64,000 nucleotides of DNA from Macrostomum hystrix (taxonomy: Eukaryota > Platyhelminthes > Macrostomidae): contig CATNEN010000034.1 of assembly GCA_950097015.1 (NCBI GenBank), positions 4,372,001 through 4,436,000 of the forward strand, read 5' to 3'. Below, piece after piece: positions 46,501 to 60,135 of this stretch (the stretch's first letter is position 1; every line of letters starts with the position of its first letter). The translations under genes and the position numbers were made by a program. The notes below the pieces were generated by a model. The model worked only from the letters and a program-made list of their open reading frames with translations, was not told where the DNA came from and ran no database searches.

Positions 46501-49500
46501 TTTCGCGAGGAAGGGACGTGTTATGATTTTGAAGGCTGGCGAGAGAAAGCGGAGTAGAGTCAAGACCTTGTATTTGCTGGACGTCAAGGGCGTTGCGTCA
46601 AAGGCCGAGAAAGTCAAGATCAATCGAGCTGATCAGCATGTGGCATTGCAGAAGAGCCGCAGTTGCAGAGTGCTCGCAGGACTCTGCAACTTAAAATCGC
46701 TGCATGGGTGGAGTGGACATGTTGGACGGCACCATGCAGGCCTGTGATGCCGGCAGAAAAACAACAAAATGGTTCCACAAGCTGGGCTTGCACATGTGCC
46801 TTCAGATGGTGCGCAACGCTTGGGTTCTGTACTGCAAGTGTTGTGGCCAGAACACCTTCATCAAATATCTCGAAGCCAGCATCCGCGAGTTGGTAGAGCG
46901 TACTGGAAATGGAAGGAAGCGACCGACTTCCATGCTGCAAGCAGTTGCAGTCGCTGAGCAGCATTTCCCGGAGAAAATCCCAGGTCGCCCTGCCCAGCCC
47001 AGAACTGTGCTACTGTGCTAAAAGGTGCAGAATGTGCTACATTTCTGCCGGGTCCCGGCGCACAGTTTATTTCTGCAGCGATGTCCAGGATGCCAGGGAC
47101 TATGCTTGCAGGTGGATTGCTTCCAGCACTGGCATTCGCAGCGTTGAAGTATCGACGGTATAGACCAACTTTCCGCTAAAACTGACAACAATTTCATCCT
47201 TGCTGCTTACTGTTTTGTCTGTTGTCTAGCTCAAATTTGTTCATGACTTTTTATTATTTATTTTACGAATATTTTCGTTTCTGTTCATTTCTGTATAGTG
47301 TACAAGCCGTACGCTCAGTATGCGCAGGTAAGTTCGATCGGTCAGATGAATGAGCTTTTTTCATTTTTGAGTTGTTTAACTCAGCTGTTTCCATGCGAAT
47401 TTAAGCTTTAATGAAGCCTCTTTAAACTAAATATGCGTCTGAATTAAAAGCACCAAGGGAATGACTGACGAAACATAAGTAAGAATGCAGAACTCAAAGC
47501 CTATCCTTGTCAGAAAACAAGAAAATCTAGAATACTCAAGGCCGGCAAGAACTGATAACTGCCAATTTAACCATATAATTAGTTCTACTCTGGCCGGCAG
47601 AAAGAAAAATTGGGCCATCTAACCTTCAGTCTTCTCGTGGTTTTGAATAGATAGTAGATAGCGAGAAAGAGCGAGCGAAGCGAGCTCTTTCGAGCTTGCT
47701 TGCCGCAGCCAATCAAGCTGAAAGCACGCACACAAGATCACCGGAAACGATTAAGGCAGCTGGAAAGCAATGGGCGCGGTAAGCGCTTTTATCCAGAGGA
47801 ACTACCTTCTGGAACCAGCCATGCCGTTCAAAAATCAGACTAACTCAAGTAGTGCAAAAGAGTGCGTGCAACTACCGAGAAATCTAATTTTCGTAACCGC
47901 TCCGGTGCAGGTCCTGGCAATAGATAGTAGATAGATAGTAGCTTGCCGCAGCCAATCAAGCTGAAAGCACGCACACAAGATCACCGGAAACGATTAAGCG
48001 CGGTAGTAGATAGTTGTCGCGCACTCTTAAGTCCAATATTTCCTGATGTTTGTAAATTTCAAAAAGCCTAAAGCGAAAATGCTTATACGAGTAATTTCAG
48101 CCACTTCTATAACCCTTCAATTCTAGGCACCACTGCGCTGAACTTCTCAAGCTTTTTCAACGACCCTGGCGCTCTATTTAACAATGTGACCGCGACGTCA
48201 ACTGAGCAAGCGTTGGTCCTTGGAACCACATTGAGAGTCCCAAGCGTGAGTTACCAACAATGAATTAACACTCGGCATCATTAGAAATGTTCAACGCAAT
48301 CTTCCTTCCTTTTTAGCGAGTGAATGTCGAAACAGAATCAGGATTTCTGCCGCAGCTCAGTGCCGTAGTGGCTCCTATCAGCGCGCAGCTCATCTGCAAC
48401 ATGTCAACCGGGGTCAGCAACGACACCAAAACTGGTGGCAGCAACGGCTGGGTGGCCATCTCCAAATTGTGCGTTCAGGCACAATTTCGGACTAATCTGC
48501 AGAACCAGTTTAACATCAGCTTGCTGCTAAACCAGGTTTGCTGCGCATCTTATCGTCCTATTATCAAATAATATCTACGAGATACTAAGGATATGTTCCT
48601 AATATAAGAGTGTAAGCTATGAATCACTTTCCGCAAGTAATATCACAACTACCAGGTGAAATATGCGGCTTCAGACAGCTACACACTGCCAATGAATGTC
48701 ACGGATCTGCCAGTGCTTATTTCGTTCTTCAGCAGGGCAGGCACTCTGATGCAGACTAGCACTGCATTCAATCAGCTCAACCAGGTGCTCGGCGGCTTGT
48801 CGTCCTCCGATGTTAACGCGACAATCAGTAGCATCAGCAAGCTGCTTTGTGGAGGCGGAGACACAACCATAACATCTATTTATAGCCGGCTTGATTCCAA
48901 AGTACAAGAGATGTTGAAAAACAGCAGCGCTATATTCAGCGCTACTAATCCGGTCTTTGCCACACTGCTCCCTCCATCGGCTTGTAAATGAAGCGTTACA
49001 TCAAATAGTTCTCATTGACTTTTGAAACTAAGTACTTATCTTGCACTCTTTGCAGATTGCTACAACCAAACGCTCCTGAAAGCCATCATGAGTGAGGTAT
49101 CAGCGCTACTTAGCTCGATCGGTATGAGCCAATTACCAAACCTTCTGTTCGGTGAGGTATTGTACTATCCTAACAACAATGAGACACAGGCTAACTTTAA
49201 AGTGGTAAGTTTGATTTCAAAATTAATTAGCGAATCGTAATGGAGTTTGCCGAATTCTAAAAACTAGGATTTTTCTCATCCCAGCTAAACGCCACGTTTG
49301 AGCGTCTCGGGCTTATATCGGACCTTGCCAAGGCTTGGGTCACAACTGAAAGCGCTCGCATGGCTGCCTTCCTTACCAACGACACGCAAGCAGAGGAGCT
49401 GAGGGTGAATTTCTTTTTTTGTTTCTTGTAGCCTGGGAAAGATTTTCTGACTTGTTTTCTGACCCTTTCAGACATTCTTCACCATTTGTGCACGCATCAC

Positions 49501-52500
49501 TGGCGGCGGAGCTGGCAATCTCTGCCAGATGGGATCAGACTTTTTGGCCAAAACTACCACAGCAACGTCCGGAATTTCTAATTGGCAGACGACTAAGGTC
49601 ATTGTGGATGCCGTGATGCGGCGCATCTATTACTACACAGCCTGTTTCAAGCTCAACAAGTTGCGTGGCTTCTCCACAGAGACAGGAATGGACGACTATT
49701 CAATCTACCTAATCGACGAGTTTAAACAGAACGCCAATCAAAACAAGGCCTACTTTCTAGCAGCAGTCGCTTTCGATACCCTTGGCGGAGCTACATACGA
49801 AAAGTACAGGCTGCGTCTGGTTTCGAGCATGGTTGACAGCACACTTAGGTACCGGGTTGTTGGTAGCGACTGGAGCCCAAGTCAACGCTCAAAATTCCCA
49901 GACAACTTCAAGTACTTTACGTCGTTCTTTTTGCATCTGCAAGAGCTGCTTGAGCAGGGCATTGTGAGCCGGATCCTCGGTGGAAACGCTAGCATGATAA
50001 ACTACTTGCGTCTCTTCCCCAGCCCGTGCTTCATTCAGGACCAGTTCACCACGGTTATTCAGTCTTTTATTCCAATGATCATGACTCTGGCTTGGATCTA
50101 TAGCGTCACCCTACTCGTCAACGCTGTTGTGTATGAGAAAGAGAGTCGACTGAAAGAGATGATGAAGATCATGGGACTGGCTGACTGGGAGCATTGGCTG
50201 GCCTGGTTCATTACATCCGGCTGCATCATGCTGATTGCTACTATTTTAATGACTATTATTATCAAGGCTGGTGGCATTATTCTTTACAGCCACGCAATTA
50301 TTATTTTCTTTTTTATCCTATCCTTCGTAGTCAGCACAATCTGCGAGGCATTCTTTATTTCCGTGTTCTTTTCCAACTCCAGCGTTGCGTCAGCTTTCGC
50401 CGGAGTGTTGTTTTTCATTGGCTACATTCCGTACACAGTGGTCGATCGATTCATCGATAGCATGGGCAATGGCGCTCTAGCCGCCAGCTGTCTCATTCCT
50501 CAAGTGGGATTTGGCCTTGGCTGCAAATACATAGGTCTCTGGGAGCTTGCCAACGTTGGAATACAACCTAGCAACATTGCAAAGAGTCCACTGACGGATA
50601 GCACCTTCTCGTTTGGCGGCGTTCTCATGATGCTGTGGGTCGACGCCTTCTTGCTCATGCTTCTGACGTGGTACATTGAAAAGGTGTTTCCAGGAAAATA
50701 CGGCGTCCCGAAGCCTTTCTACTTTCCATTCACAATATCATACTGGTGCAGTTCTTGCAGCAAACCCGAAATGGCACCCGCGGACCAGGGCGACGTGGAA
50801 ATGACTGGTGATCGGCAGCACTTTGAAGAAGAGCCGCGACACCTTAAAGTGGGAGCCGCACTTCGTGCTCTAACGAAGGTTTATAAACCCGGTTTGTGCG
50901 CGTGCAAAGATGCTAAAGAGTTCATCGCTGTCAACAGTGTCACGTATAATTTCTATGAAGGCCAGGTTACATCCTTCCTGGGACACAATGGAGCTGGTGA
51001 GTAACTAAGAAGGAAATACAATTGCTTGTACTTTCTCAATTTTTATTTTTATTGAGCGAAAATAACACTGTCTCTTATTATATTTCCTTTCGATCCATAT
51101 TAGGACTAACTACAAGCTGTATGCCATCTAAATCCGTATTTTAGGTAAAAGTACAACTGTTTCGATTCTAACTGGTCTGTACACACCCACCACTGGCACA
51201 GCCTACATTTACGGGCTCGACATTCGAACACAAATCGATCAAATTCGTAAGCAGCTTGGCTTCTGTCCTCAGCACAACGTACTATTCAAACATCTGACAG
51301 TCGAGGATCACATCTACTTCTATGGAATGCTTAAGGGTCTTGACAAAAGTGCGATTGGCGATCAGATTGACAGTTTCGTAGCGGACGTTGGTCTGGCTAA
51401 TAAGCGTTTCGAGCTGAGCAGAAATCTATCAGGTGGCATGAAACGCAAACTTTCTGTTGCCATGGCATTTGTCGGCGACTCGAAGCTGATCATTCTGGAC
51501 GAGCCAACTGCTGGAGTAGACCCGCACGCCAGGCGGGCCATTTGGGACGTGCTAGGGAAGTTTCGTTCGGGTCGTACCATCCTGCTGACAACGCATCACA
51601 TGGACGAGGCTGACATCCTGGGTGACAGAATCTGCATCATTGATAAAGGCAGGCTTGTCTGCTCCGGCTCTCCGATGTTCCTAAAGAAAGCATTTGGCCA
51701 CGGATACACACTAGCGCTAGTGACCACTAGTGATAGGAATAGCCTGGTATCGTTTGTGAAGCGCTTCGTGCCCACCGCCCAGCTTGGCGAGTGTACAACC
51801 AGTGAGGTGGCCATAAAGCTTCCATTCAATGAAACTGAGAAGTTTGGCAACCTGTTTGAACAGCTGGAGGTCAGTCGGAATGAGCTGGGCATCGAATCAT
51901 ACGGTATCGAGGACTGCTCGCTGGAGGAGATCTTTCTGAACGTCACCGAAGCTGACCGAGAGGAAACTGTAGAGAAAGACGCATCGGCTGTTGTTAATCT
52001 CCGGTCTAGCCGCAGTAGTTTCCGTAAAGAGCGCAAACTAGAAGAGACTGCAGCCAAAAATCCATTGGACGACGACAATGATTTGTTGGACCCAAAGCAG
52101 TCACTCGACGGTAGTTCACGCTGTGCAACCCCGAGCTCTGTGCCCGTGGATGTCCAGTCAGGCAGCAGCCGCAGGGGCTCTCTTTCCCAACCGCCCACCT
52201 TGCGCTACACAGAAAACCCGTTGCGTCATCAGATTAAGGCGCTCTGGATTAAACGATTCACCGTTATCCGCCGCTCCAAGATGGGCTTTGTTGCCGAATT
52301 CATCCTACCCATGTTTTTCATTCTTCTGTCGCTCGGCTTGCAGCAAATCATGCCCTCTGACGGTGACAACCCGCCCATGCAGCTGGCTCCCTGGTACATG
52401 CTGGGCACTCAGGATAGGAATTCTTTGCGCACCAAGAAGCTCTACTCATTTGTGGAGACGCTAACACCTGCTGCTGGAAATGCAATGGACGCTGCCAATA

Positions 52501-55500
52501 GACTGAAGACGCACTTCTACAATACGGACTCTCTAGGAACGCGCTGCGTGAGCACCTCGGCTAATTACGGCAACGACAGGTTTCCATGTTTGTCTCCAAG
52601 CAGCCCGCCGGCAACTTGGGGATCGGTACCCACGAATCTGCCTCTTGACACCTCTAACTGTCGCTGTTCATACGAAAAGTATCCTGACAGTGCAAAGTGT
52701 GTAGATTGGCCGACACCAGCTAGTAAAAATCTGCTCAGTGCGGATATATTTGAAAACTATACAATGTACAACGTAACCAACTATATTCAATCCACCGTGT
52801 CCAAATACTTCAAGCTGAGGTTCGGAGGCTTTTCTCTGTTTGTCAACGACACCGATCCAACTCTCAATTATGTTAGTAAATCTGAGCTGCCTGTAGTGGA
52901 ATCGAACACTGGCATCCAGATAGGAAACTCGACCGTCTACAACTTCTCAACGACATTCTCAGACGCCCTGGCAGCGCTCAAACCGTCAAAGAACGAGTCA
53001 GAGCTGCTGCGAGCACAAGTTTGGTATGATAATCGTGGATATGTGTCCGGTCCTGCCTACCTGAATGTTTTGAGCAATGCAATGCTGCGCTCACGACTTT
53101 CACCCGGGTCCTCAGAAAACTTGTACGGAGTATCCGGCTGGACGCACCCTATTACTCTGCGATCAAAGTACGTAGACAACTTGCTGTCGAGCCAGACAAT
53201 CACCTCAGCGATTACGGTTGTTTCCATCATATTCGCTCTCTCGTTCATTCCGGCAAGTTTCGTTCTTTTCTTGATTACAGAGAGAGAAACCAATGCCAAA
53301 CACTTGCAGTTTGTGTCTGGCATCAACCCGGCTCTCTACTGGCTGATAAACCATCTGTGGAACATGATGAACTATCTTGTGCCATTGATAGTTCTTATTC
53401 TTATCTTCGTCGCTTTTAACTCGGAGGCGTTTGTGAGCAGTGAGACAATTGGTCCGTTCATTCTCATCATGCTGTTATTCGGCTTTGCCAACGCGCCGGT
53501 CATGTATCCTTTCAGCTGGGTGCTGAGTGTGCCAAGCAAGGCCTTCACGCTGCTTTCATGTCTTAATCTTGGCATCGGCTTTGTCACCACCATGGCGGTG
53601 GCTATTATCGATATGATTGCCGCTCAGAATGACGACAAGCAGATGGAAAGTACTGGCAATGCTCTAAAATATGTTTTCTTGGTGTTCCCTCATTTCTGCC
53701 TTGGCCAAGCACTAATGGAGCTCAACTATTACTACCAGTTCTCTGTCAAGCTTAAGGACTTGGCTGCATCCTACGGAGTGAGCGTTCAGACTCTTGCCGC
53801 CTCGTACGGAAGCTATGCCTCTAGTGACAATCCATGGGACCCGACCAGACGCTATATCATTTGCTTGGCCGTTCACAGTATTGTGTACTTTGGTCTTGTT
53901 CTGCTCATCGAGTACAACTTCTTCTGCGGCAAAGGTTGCTGCTCCGGTCTAGTCTACCGATCCTGCAACCGGGCCAAGTACAACCAGCTGCTGGAGCGGC
54001 GAGACGTCGAGGAAGACGACGTAAAAGCGGAGCGCGATCGAGTGCTGGGTAGTTCCGATGGTCTGACAGGTAGCGGCGCCGGTGGCGACTGTCTGCTAGT
54101 GCGCGATCTGGTGAAGATTTTCCACACGCGCACGGGGCCCAGAGCGGCTGTTAATGGCGTCACCCTTGGCGTTTCCCAGCGCGAGTGCTTTGGATTTCTT
54201 GGCGTCAACGGCGCAGGCAAGACAACAACCTTCAAGATGCTGACGGGTGACATTGACCCAACCAGCGGTGACGCCTCTCTAAACGGCCACTCAATCCTCA
54301 CCGATGTGCTCGAGGCGCACAAGCAGTTGGGCTACTGCCCACAATTTGACGCTCTCTTGCCGCTGCTCTCGGGCAGGGAGACTCTGCAGTTGTTCGCTAG
54401 GATTCGAGGCATCGCTGAGGACCAGATACCTGAGCTCATTACCTACATTTCAAGAATGTCAGTAAATTTTCTTTCTCTCTGAAATTGTACGCCAAGAACA
54501 ATGTTTCCCCAATTCAGACCTTTCTGCTCTGCTTCTTAACAGGGTCGGCATTGTGCCACATTTGGACAAGCTGACGGAGGAGTACAGCGGCGGCAACAAG
54601 CGCAAGCTGTCGTGCGGCATCGCCTTCATTGGCGGACCACCAATTGTTTTCCTAGACGAGCCAACCGCCGGCATGGACCCTGGGGCGAGACGCTTCCTGT
54701 GGCGCTGTATCCAGCGGATGGTGGCGGCCGGCTCCTGTGTGATCCTCACCAGTCACAGCATGGAAGACTGTCAGGCTCTGTGTCATCGGCTCACCATCAT
54801 GGTAAAGTTCCTTCTCAGTTTAGTTAGAGGTCAAATATAAAATCCTTTGAATATAAAATTCGAAGGCCAGAAGCAATATTTTCGATCGCGCTCCTTTAAG
54901 TCGAATCAAACTTAGCATTTTCGATGCATTGCAGGTGAACGGCCAGCTTAAGTGTCTGGGCAGTCCGCAACATCTAAAGACAAAATACGGCCAAGGTTTC
55001 ACTGTGTTTTTGCGCCTGCCCAGAGGGGAAGAGCCGCCAATGACAGACGGTGCCAATGGAAGTCGCCAGAACCCGCGGATGGAAAATGATGGCTCATCGA
55101 GAAACCAAGAGCGCCTACTAACCGGTGATGTGCTGAATCTACACGAGCGCTTTGTTAGTGAACTACCTGAAGCACAGCTGAAGGAAGAGCACGGCACTCT
55201 TCTGCAGTACCAGATCGGTCAAGATGTCACTCTAAGTCGCATCTTCAACGTAGTCAACAATCTCAAAGAGGCGGGAAGTGTGCAAGACTACAGTGTCAAT
55301 CAGACCACCCTTGATCAGGTACGCAGGAGAATAGAGGCTCCTCCTTGTTCGAATTAAAATTACAGTGCTATAACGACACTACATGCCCTATTATTTTTTG
55401 CAGGTGTTTATCAACTTTGCCAAGAAGCAGACTGAAATGACGAAGGAGGAGAAGCAGGGAAGCAAGGTGTTGCGAAGCCTCAAACGTGAGTGCAAATGCG

Positions 55501-55974
55501 GACGCGTGCAAGTAATTTGATCGTAGTTAACGAAAAAGAGGGGTTGAAAATCTCTAGTGGTTGAAGCGTTGAACTCACGATTTGAAGGTCGGGGTTCATT
55601 TCCCGATTCCACTGGAACAATCTGTGTCTATAAGCAACACACTCAAGCCTGGATTAATCAGTTCACCCACCTGTTAAACGGGTACCAGCATTAGCTGTGG
55701 TAATAAGGGCGTCCCATCCTACGCACCAGTCCATGTACTACAACGCAGCCTTCAGATGCGCCGCGCAATAGCAAATGCGCGGAGTAACTAATTTATCAAT
55801 AATTTATATAATTATTTAACAAACCCATAATGAGCCACTTAACTTCACAAAAACTTTCTAACCTGAATGTCACTTCTTGCAGGCGAGATTCGCAGGAAGT
55901 CAGCCAGTGTTGGCAGCGTTCGTCAGCCGGAAGGGACTCGAAACGGTAGGCACAGTCTCGCTTGTCAGTACTGA
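43575..55974 (+). CDS. full-length ABC subfamily A transporter (14 coding exons, 2327 aa)
   Basis: Exons: 43575-43628, 43938-44161, 44918-45033, 48127-48245, 48317-48535, 48656-48983, 49056-49204, 49285-49404, 49472-50996, 51145-54457, 54543-54801, 54935-55318, 55404-55485 and 55883-55974. Every phase matches, giving 2327 residues (human ABCA1: 2261). It has two transmembrane halves, each beginning with a helix followed by a large extracytoplasmic loop with many N-x-S/T sites and cysteines. NBD1 has GHNGAG|KST (Walker A split by intron 9), [10 protein letters not shown] and [13 protein letters not shown]2 has [19 protein letters not shown] and [10 protein letters not shown]. These are the hallmarks of ABCA lipid exporters/flippases at plasma or organelle membranes. 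The subgroup and substrate cannot be assigned by eye. The donor of exon 10 is GTCAGT, a weak site, but it alone preserves frame. Confidence 0.95.
44290..44510 (+). repeat. dispersed repeat D, third (partial) copy, ABCA intron 2
   Basis: Contains AGATAAAGTTCGGAGACCAC, CGAAGTCGGAGTTAATGCAG, CTGGCAAGGCGGCACTGCAG and GTATAGGGGTGTATGAAATA. These match the first half of the copies at 37330 (reverse) and 41590. Confidence 0.6.
45421..47163 (+). pseudogene. piggyBac transposase pseudogene in ABCA intron 3
   Basis: Frames across this stretch add up to a degraded piggyBac (DDE_Tnp_1_7) transposase. It has an acidic N-terminal part, then [52 protein letters not shown] with the first catalytic Asp, [10 protein letters not shown] with the late Asp, [19 protein letters not shown], and a C-terminal cysteine-rich remnant ([13 protein letters not shown]). 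Coding is broken by in-frame stops (about 45661 and 46060) and several frame changes (about 46460-46700 and 47020). It is therefore inactive. It sits in the sense orientation of the host gene. I could not place terminal inverted repeats or TTAA duplications. Confidence 0.85.
47640..48010. repeat. direct duplication of about 60 bp with GATA-rich flanks, ABCA intron 3
   Basis: TTGCCGCAGCCAATCAAGCT continuing to GGAAACGATTAAG is present at about 47700-47757 and again at 47943-48000, both copies following a GATAGTAGATAG run. A hairpin GAAAGAGC...GCTCTTTC lies at about 47663-47690. Confidence 0.8.
55545..55800 (+). mobile_element. tRNA-derived SINE, family 2, in ABCA intron 13
   Basis: The head has GATTTGAAGGTCGGGGTTCA (B-box region). 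The body has CAGTTCACCCACCTGTTAAA, CGGGTACCAGCATTAGCTG, CCAGTCCATGTACTACAACG and GATGCGCCGCGCAATAGC. Closest relative in the window is the copy at 10265-10590. Confidence 0.78.
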
Positions 55975-55999
55975 TGAAGAGTGATTTTTGTCCTTTTAA

Positions 56000-58375
56000 T
56001 TCACAACTTTTCACGGAAATGGAACAGAAGAGTAAATACGCAATTTAGCTTTATTATACTCTGATTGAGACGATCCGGCTTTCCTTTCCGCCATCACAGT
56101 TGAATCAGCAAAGACGTATCGCTTGCGTCAGGATTAGAAATAACAATATGGACTCCGGTGTAAGCTTAAGCGCTCGTGTCAATTTCACAAGGTTTCACAA
56201 TGGCTGTTTTGTGACGACTGTTGTTCTGTAACAAACACTGCACAATCATTTCTAATGCCTCGCTGATCTGCGTACACTGACCTCTGGATCTTGCACGCTA
56301 GCTTAAGCTTTAACTTTCTGCATGCAGATTCTTGCTTCACTTTTGTTGGATTTTTTTATGTATTATTCAAGGAGTTGCATGAGTAAGTACTTGTTTCCTT
56401 ATAATAGAAAATATTATTTCCGAGTTTCAGCAAGTCTAAGCGCTATAATGATCTCAAAGATATACTTAGAAGTTTCATTTTGCAAGGACTATACTTGGAG
56501 TAGTAGCATGCAAGACTCGATCGATTCGTAGAAAAAAATAAAGGCCGATTCCAAACAAAAGCGAAACTGATGAGATGCTTAGTTTATGTTTCTTAACCTT
56601 CTATGTCCCCTTCTTGAGTGTTTGATGCGAGGTTGTTTATTCTATTGATTTAAAAAGTCATTTTCAGTGAGAGGCCGTGTAGTCATACAGTGCGCTCCTA
56701 TCTCATCCACGTATTTCTATTACGTCATTAAAAAGTACATTGCCAACAAAAGTGCCTGGAGAAAATACATAAAAAATAACTTAATATCCCAAAATAACCT
56801 TTGGGATAAAAACCTTTTAAAAGAATTTTGAAATTACAGTGACACTATAAATTCACCATATATTTGCTCAATTCGACTATTTTTACGAATCCTTTCTCAT
56901 TTTTCTGAATTTCTTTTATGGCTTCAATTCAATCTGCTTATTGGTGGCTCTTTCACTGAATCTTTCAGAGTTTGCAAGTCTGGAGAAACTACAATAAGTA
57001 CAATACAGCGAGCTATCAGCAAACTGTCAACTTTATATGCTTCTCGAAGCAACGACGGTGTTATAGGCTTCATTCAAAAACATATTTTCATAAAAAAAAA
57101 TTTTTTGTTGTAACTTGCCTTAAGGATTTAATAGAATCTAATCAATATAGCCATCAAGTTTCCGTTCTCGCGATCAGAGTTTACTATAGCTCGAAAAATG
57201 TCTGAAAGCGTTCGAAAAAAATGGCATAAAAGACTTACACAGCTTCAGGCAACAATACTGTTGTCTGATCATCGTAAAATTTCACCACGAATATTGATTA
57301 GAGAACGTTTAAACATTGCCGAAAATATTTTCTTTTTAAAATAGCACTGTCGCCATATATAATTGTAGCACAGATGATTATTTCTAAAAATTATTTTTGT
57401 GTTAATTATTAGTAGGTACGAGCTATTTTAGCACGCCCGCGTCATTTCAATGATGCAATTCCTTATTCTCTTAATCCGCCTGCATTCTTGTCGACAGATT
57501 TCATATTGTTATTTTATTTCCTTACTTCTGTAATTATGCTGGGGTCCCATTATTTAATTTGTGTTGTTTTTAGCTTTTTGTGAAGTATCTAAATTAAGCA
57601 CGTGCCTCACGACGACACCTACAAATTCACTATTTCTATTTTGTAATTTTTTACATTGCTATTTTTGGCTAACAGATTAAAACCATGAAAATATTTTTTG
57701 TAATGTATTTTTATTATTAGCTAATTGATATAAAAATAAACTCTAATCAGAAGACTGAAAGCATGTACGAGACGTACGAATATTTACTTCTCGCTCAAAT
57801 AGAACAGGAAATTGGTATTCTTCTGATACTGTCTTGTGACAAAGATTTTTTTATTAATTGTATTATTATTATTTTAATTTTGCTTACCTTCTAAGGTGCT
57901 GATTTTTTTGTTTAGCGAAGAGTTATTTGATAAAGTTAAATATTATACGAATATAATCAAAAGGTAAAAAAATGACGTCGAATAGTCGTGCACAGAATCT
58001 TACGATCGTATAAGGTCTAAATTCCACAATGTCTAAATTTAATTAGGAGATAAGACCAATTTGTTTTAGACTTTTAACTTAGTGTTTGAAATTTATAGCT
58101 TATGAAATTCTGTGCATGCCTATAGGTGTTGTGAAATTTAGGGCCGGTAAACTTTAGGTGCGAATCTGCAGTATTGGCTTATTCCATGTTGTTATAATTG
58201 TGGTTTGTGAAATGTTTTATGTAACGTTTTCTTTTCGACGTTGCGAAATTTGGAGTTTTTGAAGGCAAACCAAAAATATTTTAAATGATGATTCGGCGTA
58301 GTGAATAATATTGGCATCTAGACGTTTTTATATTTAAATATTATGAAAGAAAGCGTCGTTTACCGTCGTTCGGGT
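56000..58375. other. AT-rich intergenic region 3' of ABCA
   Basis: Contains a candidate AATAAA (56537-56542, plus) for the ABCA transcript. No other gene-like content in about 2.3 kb. Confidence 0.4.
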
Positions 58376-58397
58376 TAGTGAAACGCCGCTGGGCTGA

Positions 58398-58680
58398 GGA
58401 ATACTCACACTCACACTCACACTCACTCTCACACACAAGCACACTCACACACACACACTCACGCTCACACTCACTCTCACACACACAATCACACACACAC
58501 ACTCACACACACTCACACACACCACACTCACACTCACACACACTCACACACACTGACACACACACACACACTCACGCACAATCACACTCACACACACACA
58601 CTCACTCTCTCCCACTCTCTAACATACACACTCACACACACACTCACACACACTTACACACTCACACGCACACACGCACC
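58398..58680. repeat. (CA)n / ACTCAC microsatellite
   Basis: Continuous CACACA and CACTCA runs on the plus strand. The HSHSHTHT-type open frame across it is a composition artefact. Confidence 0.96.
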
Positions 58681-59112
58681 AAAAATCATTTCTTGCCAGA
58701 TGCTTCTGTCGTCTTTCTTTTGCTTTTCTCATTTTCTTAAACACAATGAGCAGATTATAAATGCTGTTTCTCTCTATGTCTAAAACCAAAAAAATTAGGG
58801 CACTGAGAGGCCAAGCCATCAACAAAACTCTCATTGCCAAGATGACGAGCGTAGCAATGCGATGACTGGAGAGTGAATTGCTTCTATTAGGGACCGTAAA
58901 GCGCTGCAATCGTAGAAAAATTCAGTTTTCTTAGTATGCTCGTTATTTGGGTACAGAGGCTCGCGAAAAACTGCTTGAGTTTCAATACTTATGTAATAAA
59001 ATGAATGTCCTAGCTGGAGCGTGAGGAATTTAAAGCTATTCACTATTCAGCGGCGACGGTGTCCTACCAATCGTTTCAATAGCAGCAGGGAAATCTGGAA
59101 TTAAACAGCGTT

Positions 59113-60135
59113 AGAGACTGTGGTAGCGAGCGAAGCGGAATAGATAAGCGATGAGACCCGTGTGTCGTCCTCCGGCCCGGCGAAACTCCCAATGAAAAAG
59201 AATAACACAGTATGAACACGAAGACTCGAATAAATTGATTGGGAGTGATTTAATCAGTTGTCACTCGCTAAGATTCCAGATAAGACTAGGAATTGATTTG
59301 AATCTAGTTTACTTGAATCTAGTTCATTGAAAAGTTACATTGACAGAATAAGGATGTTCACACGGAAATAAATTATAGCGCGCTCACAGTGAAAAGCAAG
59401 TCTGGTCTAACTGGATATAACAATTTTACTTAAACTGGCCTAATCCGCGCCTACTCTTCCCGAGAGGCTCCGGTTGTCTCTGCTTTCAGCGCTGCCCCGA
59501 CAGATCCTATCGGTTGGCACTCCTTCTGCCTGACGGCGGAGTCTCCGAAGAGAGCACGTACTGACTTCGACAACAAGCGCCTATCTAGACCACCCTTGTC
59601 AGCGGCGCACTCTCAAGACGCGTAGCGCCGAAAGCTACCTAACTGAACAAGCGGAGCGTGGTCGGGCGGGGAGAGACAAAACAAAGTGGACTGGTTTGCA
59701 CGTGCTTCTCACAGTGTGAGGCGAATTGCGGAGAACGATAAAAGTCACTGCAAAAACACGCTTCCTTTTATAGAGTCATGTTAACCCCAAATTAGGTCGA
59801 TCGGCGAGGTGGATGCCTGGCTGTACCTTGAGCCAAGGCGACAAATCACAGTAGACTTGCGACCGCCGTTCTGAGCCCCGGGGTCGCTTCTTGCCGAGGG
59901 CCGACAGGTAGTGAGGCCGGGTCGTTCGCTGATTGGCCGGGACTGTAGCCCAGGAGTAGCGCTCGCGGGGTGGTGGGCGTCCGTTCCCCCGGCTGGTCCG
60001 GCCCGGCTTGGCGTGGGTGACTTTTAGCAAAAAAACGCGTGCCTAAAAATAAGTATTGAATAATAACACGGGGAGATAGAAGGGCGAACAAGCTGACACT
60101 ACACTACAAAATCTAAAACAATAGCGCAGAAACAT
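59113..60135. mobile_element. possible 1-kb insertion flanked by a 9-bp direct repeat, GC-rich core
   Basis: AACAGCGTT occurs at 59104-59112 and at 60136-60144 and may be a target-site duplication. The enclosed DNA has a GC-rich core (59440-60030) unlike its AT-rich surroundings. On the minus strand it has GGCCAATCAGCG and, about 160 bp downstream, CTATAAAAG (about 59766-59774), which looks like a promoter. I see no clear inverted repeats and no coding domain, so the class is unknown. Confidence 0.4.
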
